From positions 1 through 64,000 of the forward strand of contig JAKLIF010000005.1 of assembly GCA_022709755.1 (NCBI GenBank): a stretch of DNA of 64,000 nt, in the 5' to 3' direction. Each line of letters starts with the position of its first letter. Positions within the stretch are counted from its first letter, which is position 1. The position numbers were made by a program, and so were the translations under genes. The DNA comes from Elusimicrobiota bacterium. Its GTDB lineage: Bacteria; Elusimicrobiota; Elusimicrobia; FEN-1173; JAKLIF01. The notes beneath the pieces are model-generated. The model saw only the letters and a program-made list of their open reading frames with translations. It was not told where the DNA came from and did not search any database. Positions 30,922 through 40,797 of this stretch are shown one piece after another.

Positions 30922-32334
30922 ATGAACAGGCATCTTGTCATCCTCTTACGCAAATTGACGCGCCGAACCCCGCGTGCGGCGTTCCGTTTTTTCCTCATTC
31001 TGACCGATGCGCTTCTCCTCTGGTTGGCGCTGCGGTTGGGGTATTCTCTGCGTTTCTACTGGGAAGGGCTCACACACATCTTCCCGGTCACCAAGGGGAT
31101 TCCGCCGCTGGAGATCTATTATCGTTTGGAACTGGTCGGCATCGCCGCCTTCCTTTTCTGTTTTTCCCTCATGGGCATGTATAAAAGGTTGAACCTTCCG
31201 GCGCTGGACGAGCTGATACGGCTTTTCTACGCCATCCTTTTCGGACTCGGCGTCATCATGGCGGCCGCTTTCATCGACCGGGCCGCCGAGTATTCCAGGC
31301 TGGTCTTGGCGATCTCCAGTTCCTTGGCCCTCGTCCTGGTCTTTTCATCGAGGGAAACGGTGAAGTTATCGTATGGATGGTTGGTCACGAACATCCTGGA
31401 ACCCCAGAATGTCCTGGTGCTGGGAAGCGGACGCATGTCCAAGTCCATCATCCAGCTTCTGAGGAGACACCCCGAACTCAGACCACAGCAAGAGACCATC
31501 CGTGAACCGGCCGCCCTGAAACAATACATCCGCCACCACCACGTCCAAGAAGTCTTCGTCGGCGAGCCGGACATCCCGCACAAAACCCTTATCGCGATGG
31601 CCGAGATCTGCGACTCCTTCAAGATCCCCTTCCGGATCGTTCCGGACGTCCTCGAACTGCGGATGGGGGAAGTGATCGTCGACGACTCGTTGGGCCTTCC
31701 GACCTTCCAGATCAAACCCGTGTCCCTGCACGGTTGGACTTTCTTCTTCAAACGGCTGACCGACGTCTTCCTGGCGTCCGTGGTCCTCTCTGTTTTCACA
31801 TTGCCGCTCCTGTTCATCGCCATGCTCATCAAATTGGATTCCGCCGGCCCCATCTTCTACAAGCAACCCCGCATGGGTCACCGACGGAGGCCGTTCTATT
31901 TCTTCAAGTTCCGGAGCATGAGGAACGACGCCGATCGGTTCCTGGATGAACTCAAGAAAAAGAGCGAACGGAGCGGCCCCGTCTTCAAGATGAAGGACGA
32001 CCCGCGCGTCACCCACATCGGCCGATTCCTCCGCCGTTACAGTCTCGATGAGATGCCACAGATCATCAACGTCCTCCGGGGGGAGATGAGCCTCGTCGGA
32101 CCGCGCCCCCAAGTGCTCTGGGAGGCTTCCGCCTATGACGAGTGGGCCCGAAAGCGCCTCAACGTCCTCCCCGGTATCACCGGCCTATGGCAGATCAGCG
32201 GTCGCGCCCAGCTCTCCTACGAACAGATGATCGAGCTCGATATATATTACATCGAGCATTGGTCTCCTGGACTGGACCTCAAAATTATGTTAAGAACTAT
32301 CCCCGCAGTCTTGGAAGGAAAAGGAGCCTATTGA
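30922..32334 (+). CDS. Polyprenyl-phosphate sugar-1-phosphate transferase (WbaP/WcaJ-like)
   Basis: A 470-residue membrane enzyme that starts repeat-unit synthesis by moving a hexose-1-phosphate from a nucleotide sugar to undecaprenyl phosphate. It has four N-terminal helices (within about 18-140), a soluble CoA-binding-like domain with VLVLGSGRM (about 163-171), one more helix near 280, and the C-terminal catalytic domain: FKFRSMRNDAD, DDPRVTHIGRFLRRYSLDEMPQ region, SLVGPRP and PGITGLWQISGR. The initiating sugar is commonly glucose or galactose; this sequence alone does not decide. Confidence 0.92.
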   Translation: MNRHLVILLRKLTRRTPRAAFRFFLILTDALLLWLALRLGYSLRFYWEGLTHIFPVTKGIPPLEIYYRLELVGIAAFLFCFSLMGMYKRLNLPALDELIRLFYAILFGLGVIMAAAFIDRAAEYSRLVLAISSSLALVLVFSSRETVKLSYGWLVTNILEPQNVLVLGSGRMSKSIIQLLRRHPELRPQQETIREPAALKQYIRHHHVQEVFVGEPDIPHKTLIAMAEICDSFKIPFRIVPDVLELRMGEVIVDDSLGLPTFQIKPVSLHGWTFFFKRLTDVFLASVVLSVFTLPLLFIAMLIKLDSAGPIFYKQPRMGHRRRPFYFFKFRSMRNDADRFLDELKKKSERSGPVFKMKDDPRVTHIGRFLRRYSLDEMPQIINVLRGEMSLVGPRPQVLWEASAYDEWARKRLNVLPGITGLWQISGRAQLSYEQMIELDIYYIEHWSPGLDLKIMLRTIPAVLEGKGAY

Positions 32335-32341
32335 ACTCACC

Positions 32342-33259
32342 ATGAACATACTTATCACAGGAGGCGCCGGTTTCATCGGGTCTCACATCGCCGACGCCTA
32401 CATCCGAGCGGGCCATCACGTCATCATCGTCGACAACCTGTCTTCCGGGAAAAGAAGGAACGTCCCCCGGGGCGCGACTCTCATCGTCAAGGACATCCGG
32501 GACGCCTCGCTGAAAGACGTGTTCCGACGGCACCGGATCGATGCGGTCAACCATCATGCGGCCCAGATGGACGTGCGCCGATCGGTGGAGGACCCCGCCT
32601 TCGACGCCCAAGTCAACGTCATGGGTCTCCTCAACATCCTCAATTGCGCCCGAGACCATTCCGTCCGCAAGATCATCTTCGCCAGTTCGGGAGGGACCAT
32701 TTACGGTGAGACTCCCCGTCCCGCCGTCGAAACGAACTACCCGCGCCCTTTATCCCCCTACGGGATCACCAAACTGGCGGGAGAATATTACCTTCAGACC
32801 TACTCGGCCCTCCATGGTCTGCGCTATACCATCCTTCGCTATGCCAACGTCTACGGTCCCCGGCAGGACCCCCATGGAGAAGCCGGGGTCGTGGCCATCT
32901 TCTGCCGGCGCATGCTCTCCGGCGAACCGGTTACCATCTTCGGGGACGGAAAACAGGTGCGAGACTATGTCTTCGTCCAGGACATCGCACGGATGAACCT
33001 CATCGCCCTCCGGCGCGGAGACGACGCGATCTTCAACGTCGGCACGTCACAGACCACTTCCGTCAATCAATTATTCACCCATCTCAAATCCCTGACGGAT
33101 TATCCCCGGAAAGCCGTCTATCGGCCCAAAAGACCGGGGGAACTGTTCCGCAGTTGCCTCAGCTACGCCAAAGCGCGCAAGGACCTCGGGTGGGCGCCGG
33201 CGCACACCATCGTCGAGGGCCTGAAAGCCACCGTCGACTACTTCGCTCAATCCCATTAA
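32342..33259 (+). CDS. NAD-dependent nucleotide-sugar epimerase/dehydratase (GalE-like)
   Basis: A 305-residue extended SDR. GGAGFIGSHI (about 7-16) binds NAD, HAAQMDVRRSVEDP (about 78-91) and SSGGTIYG are typical of the UDP-glucose 4-epimerase-like group, and Tyr140/Lys144 in SPYGITK is the catalytic pair. RYANVYGPRQDP (about 172-183) and GDGKQVRDYVFVQDIA follow in standard order. A plausible role is 4-epimerisation of UDP-glucose/GlcNAc to provide the initiating sugar. It starts 7 nt after the sugar-phosphate transferase gene. Confidence 0.88.
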   Translation: MNILITGGAGFIGSHIADAYIRAGHHVIIVDNLSSGKRRNVPRGATLIVKDIRDASLKDVFRRHRIDAVNHHAAQMDVRRSVEDPAFDAQVNVMGLLNILNCARDHSVRKIIFASSGGTIYGETPRPAVETNYPRPLSPYGITKLAGEYYLQTYSALHGLRYTILRYANVYGPRQDPHGEAGVVAIFCRRMLSGEPVTIFGDGKQVRDYVFVQDIARMNLIALRRGDDAIFNVGTSQTTSVNQLFTHLKSLTDYPRKAVYRPKRPGELFRSCLSYAKARKDLGWAPAHTIVEGLKATVDYFAQSH

Positions 33260-33274
33260 GTCCGGATCCCCCAC

Positions 33275-34357
33275 ATGAAAAAAGCCGTCATCTTAATGGG
33301 AGGTCTCGGAACGCGGCTCCGCCCCTTCACCATCCACACTCCCAAACCCCTTCTGCCGGTTCTGAACGTCCCGTTCTTCGCCTACCAGTTGGATCTTTTG
33401 AAGCGGTTCGGGATCCACGACATCGTGTTGGCTCTGGGATATCGCTCCGCGCATTTCAAGAGGATGATCGGCAACGGCAGGAAATGGGGCGTCCGTTTCC
33501 GTTATTCGCTTGAAAAAACACCCCTGGGCACCGGCGGAGCGATCCGGAAAGCGCTTCCCTTTTTAAACGGGCCCACCGTCGTTCTGAACGGAGACGTCCT
33601 CTCGGACATGCACTTGTCGGACATGTTCCATCTTCACTCCGGCAAGAACGCGGAGGCGACCCTGGCCCTCTTCCCCGTCAAAGACCCCTCGGCCTTCGGG
33701 CTGATCGAGACGGACTCGGAGGGACGGATCCTGCGTTTCACCGAAAAACCGTCCCCGGACGAGATCACCGTGAACACGATCAATGCCGGGGCGTATCTCC
33801 TGGAACTATCCTTCATCCGTTCCATCCCTCCCGACAAGAACGTCTCCATCGAGAGGGATGTCTTCCCGGTCGCGCTCAAGGACGGACGCGCCCTCTACGG
33901 TTTTGTCCATCGCGGGCTTTGGACGGACATCGGCACCCTCAAATCCTATTGGCAAGTGCACAAAGACCTTTTGCATAAAATCTCGAACTTCCCTATAATC
34001 ACTGCCAAGCAAATCCGTCGAGGATTGTGGGCCGGGAAAAAAACCGTGATCCATCCCGACGCCAAGATCGACGGGACCGTTCTCCTGGGGGAAGGATGCC
34101 ACGTCGGCCGGGCTGTCCTGAAAGGCGCCGTCTGCATCGGGAACGGCTCCCAGATCAAGGATGGCGCGCAGATCACCGATTCGCTGATCCTCGATCGGAC
34201 GACCGTCCATTCCTCCTGCCGGTTGGACCACTGTCTCATCGGCAATCATTGCCACATCCAGGAGTCCTCGATCCTGGGACCCGGCGATGTGGTCGCGGAC
34301 CGGTCCACGGTGGGCCCTTTTGCTCAACGGTTTTCATATGAAGACGATGCGACCTAA
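33275..34357 (+). CDS. Sugar-1-phosphate nucleotidyltransferase with beta-helix tail
   Basis: A 360-residue enzyme resembling mannose-1-phosphate guanylyltransferase of the GMPP type. The nucleotidyltransferase domain starts AVILMGGLGTRLRPFT (pyrophosphorylase signature) with PKPLLPV following, VLNGDVLSDM (about 106-115) holds the metal-binding Asp, and FTEKPS is the sugar-binding loop. From about residue 250 hexapeptide repeats form a left-handed beta helix. It sits with a phosphomannose isomerase-like cupin and a phosphomannomutase, which supports GDP-mannose production. UTP- or CTP-linked activity cannot be excluded. Confidence 0.83.
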   Translation: MKKAVILMGGLGTRLRPFTIHTPKPLLPVLNVPFFAYQLDLLKRFGIHDIVLALGYRSAHFKRMIGNGRKWGVRFRYSLEKTPLGTGGAIRKALPFLNGPTVVLNGDVLSDMHLSDMFHLHSGKNAEATLALFPVKDPSAFGLIETDSEGRILRFTEKPSPDEITVNTINAGAYLLELSFIRSIPPDKNVSIERDVFPVALKDGRALYGFVHRGLWTDIGTLKSYWQVHKDLLHKISNFPIITAKQIRRGLWAGKKTVIHPDAKIDGTVLLGEGCHVGRAVLKGAVCIGNGSQIKDGAQITDSLILDRTTVHSSCRLDHCLIGNHCHIQESSILGPGDVVADRSTVGPFAQRFSYEDDAT

Positions 34358-34712
34358 ATTCGTGCCGAAACCCTGGGGATGGGAACTCTGGATCGCCCAC
34401 ACACCCAAATACACGGGGAAGATCCTCTTCATCAAGAAGGGGGGACGACTCTCCAGGCAATATCACCGATGGAAAGATGAAACCATCCATGTGGACTCGG
34501 GGGTTCTTTCCATGGAGGTCAACGGACGCACCCGCCCCCTCAAGAAAGGCACCTCCATCCGAGTGCGTCCGGGAACGATCCATCGCATGTCCGCCGAGAA
34601 GGGCCCGGTCCGGCTGATCGAAACGTCCACATCACAGGTGCTCGATGTGGTCCGGTTGAGCGACGACTACGGACGAGTTGAACGTCCACACACGAGGAGA
34701 CGACCCCAGTGA
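34338..34712 (+). CDS. Stand-alone cupin of the mannose-6-phosphate isomerase type II family
   Basis: A 124-residue cupin. PKPWGWELWIAH, the block RLSRQYHRWKDETIHV (about 34-49), RPGTIHRM and VVRLSDDYGR match the C-terminal isomerase domain usually fused to ManC-type guanylyltransferases; here it is separate. Candidate metal ligands are the His of QYH, the Glu of DET, and the His of TIHRM. It would interconvert fructose-6-phosphate and mannose-6-phosphate. An in-frame ATG also lies at 34347; the one at 34338 overlaps the end of the nucleotidyltransferase gene. Its stop overlaps the next start (GTGA). Confidence 0.78.
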   Translation: MKTMRPKFVPKPWGWELWIAHTPKYTGKILFIKKGGRLSRQYHRWKDETIHVDSGVLSMEVNGRTRPLKKGTSIRVRPGTIHRMSAEKGPVRLIETSTSQVLDVVRLSDDYGRVERPHTRRRPQ

Positions 34713-36115
34713 AAAACACCGTAATCCAATTTGGGACAGATGGCTGGCGCAGCCTGATCGCCGAAGACTACACGTTCCGCAATGTCCGACGCTTGGCGGA
34801 TGCTCTGGGCCGGCAGCTCCCGCCCCGCTCCAAGATCGTCGTCGGCTACGACCACCGTTTCCTCTCCAACCGTTTCGCCGAGACCACCGCCCGGGTATTG
34901 ACAGCCGCCGGACACAACGTCATCGTGACGCCGAAAGCCACCACGTCTCCGGCTCTATCGTTCTCGGTGCGCCACCTGCGCGCGCGCGCCGGAGTCATGA
35001 TCACGGCCAGCCACAATCCGCCCCTCTACAACGGTTTCAAAGTCAAATCTTCAAAAGGGTCTTCCGCCGACCCCGAGTTCACTCGCCAACTGGAAAGCAA
35101 CATATCCGACGAAGTGCCCCCTCTCCCTCCCCTGCCTAAAAAGGAGGGCCGGTCCTACTCTCCGGACAAGGATTATCTCACTTTTCTAAAATCGAAATTA
35201 AACACCTCCCTGTTACGAAAAAGGCCCGTTTCCATCGTGGCCGATGGGATGCACGGTTACGGAGGAAAACTGTTCCAAGACCTGTTGGATCAACTCCCGT
35301 TGAGAGGGACGGTGATCCGCCAGGACCATGACCCCCTTTTCGGAGGGGTTTCTCCCGAACCGATCGAGAAATATCTGGCGCCCCTGAGGGAAGCCGTGTT
35401 GAAGTCTAAAGCCGCCATCGGGCTGGCGGTGGACGGGGATGGGGACCGCATCGGTGTGATCGATGAAAAAGGCCAATATCTTCCGCCACACCACGTGTTC
35501 CCTCTGCTCCTCCTCCATCTGATCGAAAACAAAAAACTCCGCGGCAAGGCCGTCCAAACGACGTCATTGGGATACATCTCGGAGCATATCGCCCAAAAAT
35601 ACGGCATCCCGTTCGAGGAAGTGCCTGTCGGGTTCAAATACGTCGTCTCCGTCATGGAGAAAGAGCGGGTCGTCCTGGGGGGAGAAGAATCAGGCGGATA
35701 TGGGGTGGGCTTGTGGGCTCCCGAAAGAGACGGACTGTTATCGTCCCTGCTGCTCATCGAATTGATGGCAACGCGCGGGCAACCGCTGTCCAAGATCGTG
35801 GAACAAATGCAGGCCTCCTATGGACGGTCCAACTTCATCCGCGAAGATTTCCCGATCAAACACACGATCAACAGCAAGAAGGACTGGGTGGCGAGCCTCA
35901 CGGCCAAGCTCCCCAAGAAACTGGTGGGGAAACCCATCAAGGAGATCCGCACCATTGACGGACTGAAGATCATCCTCGAAGACGGGTCGTGGGTGCTCCT
36001 CCGTCCCAGCGGGACGGAACCGCTCATGCGGACCTACGCGGAAGCGCCACAACTGTCCCAAGTCAAGGCCATGCTTGCGAAAATCCAGGAAATAGCTATA
36101 ATGAAGCTCTCGTAA
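34709..36115 (+). CDS. Phosphomannomutase/phosphoglucomutase
   Basis: A 468-residue alpha-D-phosphohexomutase with all four domains. The phosphoserine is Ser101 in TASHNP, the magnesium loop is DGDGDRI (about 242-248), the sugar-binding loop is GGEESGGYG (about 325-333), and RPSGTEPLMRTYAEA near the C-terminus binds phosphate. The start is GTG at 34709, overlapping the cupin stop. Between the isomerase-like cupin and nucleotidyltransferases, the mannose-6-phosphate to mannose-1-phosphate reaction is the natural role; glucose phosphate may also be used. Confidence 0.92.
   Translation: MKNTVIQFGTDGWRSLIAEDYTFRNVRRLADALGRQLPPRSKIVVGYDHRFLSNRFAETTARVLTAAGHNVIVTPKATTSPALSFSVRHLRARAGVMITASHNPPLYNGFKVKSSKGSSADPEFTRQLESNISDEVPPLPPLPKKEGRSYSPDKDYLTFLKSKLNTSLLRKRPVSIVADGMHGYGGKLFQDLLDQLPLRGTVIRQDHDPLFGGVSPEPIEKYLAPLREAVLKSKAAIGLAVDGDGDRIGVIDEKGQYLPPHHVFPLLLLHLIENKKLRGKAVQTTSLGYISEHIAQKYGIPFEEVPVGFKYVVSVMEKERVVLGGEESGGYGVGLWAPERDGLLSSLLLIELMATRGQPLSKIVEQMQASYGRSNFIREDFPIKHTINSKKDWVASLTAKLPKKLVGKPIKEIRTIDGLKIILEDGSWVLLRPSGTEPLMRTYAEAPQLSQVKAMLAKIQEIAIMKLS
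36075..36102 (+). promoter_or_regulatory. Candidate promoter before the second nucleotidyltransferase and metK-ahcY
   Basis: TTGCGA (36075-36080) and TATAAT (36097-36102) stand 16 nt apart at the end of the phosphomutase gene. The -10 is perfect and the -35 matches 4 of 6. RNA would begin about 36109, 23 nt before the next ATG. No better promoter was found in the 40 nt directly before metK, so this one may drive all three genes. Confidence 0.42.
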
Positions 36116-36131
36116 GCCTTAAAACTCGCAA

Positions 36132-37193
36132 ATGAGCGGCTCTTTGTCACATATCAAAGCGATGATGATGTCAGCGGGACTGGGCACACGCCTCTATCCC
36201 CTGACGTCGAAATATCCCAAACCGCTGGTTCCGATCGTCAACAAACCCGTCATCGATTACGCCTTGGACAACGCCCGCCGCCATGGCGTGCGGGAAATCG
36301 CCGTGAACCTCTATCATTGTCCGCACTATGTTCAGTCGCACCTCGGGGATGGTTCCCGATGGGGCCTCCGCCTCCACTATTCCGTCGAGAAGCGACTGTG
36401 GGGAACGGCCGGCGGAGTGAAGAGGTTCGAAAAGTTCTTTTCCGACGGGACGTTCGTGGTGCTGTCGGGCGACGGACTCAGCGAGATCGACCTCGCCGAC
36501 GTCGTGGCCTTCCACCGGAGCCATCGGTCCTTCGCGACCATGGTCCTCAAACCCGTGACGAGCCGTTTCGAATACGGCGTCACGTTGGTGAACCGGAAGA
36601 ACCGGATCGTCCGATTCATCGAGAAGCCGAAATGGGAGGATGTGTTCTCCAACACGGTGAACACGGGCGTCTATGTCTTCGAACCCGGCATCTTCCGTTA
36701 TATCCCGTCCGGACGGGAATGCGATTTTGCGCAGAACGTGTGGCCGCGACTCCTGAAGGAACGCAAACCGATCTTCGGGTACGTCACCCAGGATTATTGG
36801 CGAGACGTGGGAAACCTGGCGGAATACCGCCAAGCCCACCGGGATGTCCTCGACGGCCGCATGAAATATCCGAGCATCGCGGGCCAGGAAGTCAAACCCT
36901 CCGTCTGGGTGGGGGAGAACGTCCGGATCGACAAGCGGGTTCAGTTGCAAGGGCCCTGCGTGATCGGAGACCATTGCGTGATCGGACGGGGCAGCGTCAT
37001 CGGCCCCTACACGACCATCGGCGACCATGTCCGAATCGGACCGTCATCGACCGTGCGCGGCGGCGTGGTCTGGAACAAAGCCGTCATTTCCAACGGGGCT
37101 TATCTGAACGATTGCATCGTCGGATACGACTCGAAGGTCGCCAAAAATTCTTCATCCCTGTTCAGCGTCATCATCCGCCGGCAGGAACTGTAA
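36132..37193 (+). CDS. Second sugar-1-phosphate nucleotidyltransferase with beta-helix tail
   Basis: A 353-residue protein homologous to the one at 33275: SAGLGTRLYPLTSKYPKPLVPI (split here by the catalytic Arg-Leu), VLSGDGLSEIDL (about 114-125), FIEKPKWEDVFSNTVNTG and a C-terminal left-handed beta helix with hexapeptide repeats. The metal-binding Asp is in SGDG rather than NGDV. It may be the guanylyltransferase for mannose-1-phosphate while the other serves a different sugar, or the reverse. An internal Met at position 11 could be the true start; the ATG at 36132 is used here. Confidence 0.82.
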   Translation: MSGSLSHIKAMMMSAGLGTRLYPLTSKYPKPLVPIVNKPVIDYALDNARRHGVREIAVNLYHCPHYVQSHLGDGSRWGLRLHYSVEKRLWGTAGGVKRFEKFFSDGTFVVLSGDGLSEIDLADVVAFHRSHRSFATMVLKPVTSRFEYGVTLVNRKNRIVRFIEKPKWEDVFSNTVNTGVYVFEPGIFRYIPSGRECDFAQNVWPRLLKERKPIFGYVTQDYWRDVGNLAEYRQAHRDVLDGRMKYPSIAGQEVKPSVWVGENVRIDKRVQLQGPCVIGDHCVIGRGSVIGPYTTIGDHVRIGPSSTVRGGVVWNKAVISNGAYLNDCIVGYDSKVAKNSSSLFSVIIRRQEL

Positions 37194-37232
37194 CACGATT
37201 CTTTTCTTAAAACACTGAGGAGGCATTACTTC

Positions 37233-39645
<2,413 letters not shown>

Positions 39646-39651
39646 GCCGGA

Positions 39652-39667
39652 TGTGACTTAGGTCACA
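39652..39667. promoter_or_regulatory. Perfect Crp/Fnr-type operator
   Basis: TGTGACTTAGGTCACA is a perfect inverted repeat and matches the Crp core TGTGA-N6-TCACA in every position. It ends directly before the -35 of the promoter at 39668, so its centre is about 43-44 nt upstream of the predicted start, near the -41.5 location of class II Crp/Fnr activation. An adenylate cyclase is encoded at 54846. The regulator is not in the window, and related Crp/Fnr proteins or a repressor could use the dyad. Confidence 0.72.
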
Positions 39668-39696
39668 TTGACAGGTCCTTCCGGACTGACTATACT
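39668..39696 (+). promoter_or_regulatory. Consensus sigma-70-type promoter of the lipoprotein/PorV-like genes
   Basis: TTGACA (39668-39673), a 17-nt spacer and TATACT (39691-39696) make a near-ideal vegetative promoter; predicted start about 39703. It follows ahcY by 22 nt and leads into a leader of about 155 nt with several hairpins. Confidence 0.8.
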
Positions 39697-39732
39697 GGCT
39701 TCAGTTCGGGAACACCCGTTGTTTTCATAACG

Positions 39733-39816
39733 ACCCACCTTATCCAACGAGGTGGGTTCTGTTTGAGCGCTCACAAAGCGCTGTTGCTTTGTTTTTGAGA
39801 AGACACCATGCTTCTC
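39733..39816 (+). promoter_or_regulatory. Leader region with three successive hairpins
   Basis: Hairpin 1: ACCCACCT (39733-39740) pairs with AGGTGGGT (39750-39757) across a 9-nt loop. Hairpin 2: ACAAAGC (39773-39779) pairs with GCTTTGT (39786-39792) and runs into four further T residues, like a weak intrinsic terminator. Hairpin 3: GAGAAG (39797-39802) pairs with CTTCTC (39811-39816). All stems are perfect. The lipoprotein ATG follows 44 nt later. No known riboswitch class was recognised; attenuation or mRNA stabilisation are both possible. Confidence 0.55.
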
Positions 39817-39860
39817 CATCAATAAATTAAGTCTTTATCCATCCGTCTAAGGGAGGAATT

Positions 39861-40763
39861 ATGAGGAAGATCATATTCTTAACGACCATCGCATCCTGTC
39901 TGGCGCTGAACATCTGGCTCACCGGTTGCGGAAAAAACGGGAACATTTTCGGGGGGATGCATGAAAAAGGATCTTCGACGGATTCCGCCTCGTTGATGTC
40001 CGATGCGCGGACGGCCTTGATCAACAAGGAATTCGCCAACGCCAAAGCCTATTACGAACAACTCGTGGCTAAAGAACCCCGCAACTCGGAAGCCCTCTAC
40101 GGAGCCGCCGTCTCCAACATGGGGTCGGCCGGTCTCGACCTCGGGACGCTGGTGTCGAACATCGTGGCCTCCAACAACGCGGCCCCGGCGGCGAGGGCGT
40201 TGGCCGATGAACTCAGATCAGCCTCCCTGGGAGTTCCCGGCGCCGTAACGACGGACGCCCGCAGCCTCTTGAACGGGTTGGACACGGTCCGATTGGACGC
40301 CGCCCTGGACCGCGTGATCTGTTTCCTGACCAAGATCCGCATCGGGGCCACCGACGGCAGGATCAAGATGAACGACGTGGACATGCTCATCAACCTCGGT
40401 GTCTGTCACCTTCTCCGGGCCATCATCCGTCCCCAGACCGCCGGGTTGGTCGATATCCGCACCACAGCCGATGGACAGGGCTACGATGTCGTCATCACAA
40501 AATCAGGGTCTCTCGACTCTTACAGAGGCACCATCGATATGGCGGCCACGGACCTCCTCGCCGCTTTCCAATGCATCAAGGAAGCCACCCGCGAATTGAA
40601 CGCAACGACGGGTGATACCATCGCAGACATGCAAACAGACTTCAACAAAGCCTTCAACGACTTCCAGACTCAGGTCAACGGCCAACTCACCAACGACCTC
40701 GCCTACAACGCCAACACCTACAACGCCTTCACGTCGGATCCGGGCGATTGTCTGACGAAGTGA
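39861..40763 (+). CDS. Lipoprotein with TPR-like segment
   Basis: A 300-residue secreted lipoprotein. The N-terminus has a Lys/Arg start, a hydrophobic run and lipobox LTGC, so Cys22 should be lipidated. Residues 45-80 (ALINKEFANAKAYYEQLVAK...NSEALYG) form a tetratricopeptide-like helix pair. The rest is helical and polar, with no recognised domain. A GGGAGG ribosome site precedes the ATG closely. It is first in an operon with a PorV-like barrel protein, suggesting a role in outer-membrane assembly or secretion, but I cannot name the function. Confidence 0.8.
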   Translation: MRKIIFLTTIASCLALNIWLTGCGKNGNIFGGMHEKGSSTDSASLMSDARTALINKEFANAKAYYEQLVAKEPRNSEALYGAAVSNMGSAGLDLGTLVSNIVASNNAAPAARALADELRSASLGVPGAVTTDARSLLNGLDTVRLDAALDRVICFLTKIRIGATDGRIKMNDVDMLINLGVCHLLRAIIRPQTAGLVDIRTTADGQGYDVVITKSGSLDSYRGTIDMAATDLLAAFQCIKEATRELNATTGDTIADMQTDFNKAFNDFQTQVNGQLTNDLAYNANTYNAFTSDPGDCLTK

Positions 40764-40797
40764 CACGACCATGACCTTCAAAAAACTTGAGGAGACA

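Noticed and set aside
33971-33999. TATAAT inside the first nucleotidyltransferase gene
   Set aside because: The hexamer at 17-nt spacing (TTGCAT) matches the -35 in only three positions, and the site lies deep in a coding region with no nearby start.
37194-37232. A SAM riboswitch in front of metK
   Set aside because: Only 39 nt lie between the genes, too few for any known SAM riboswitch, and no matching stems were seen.
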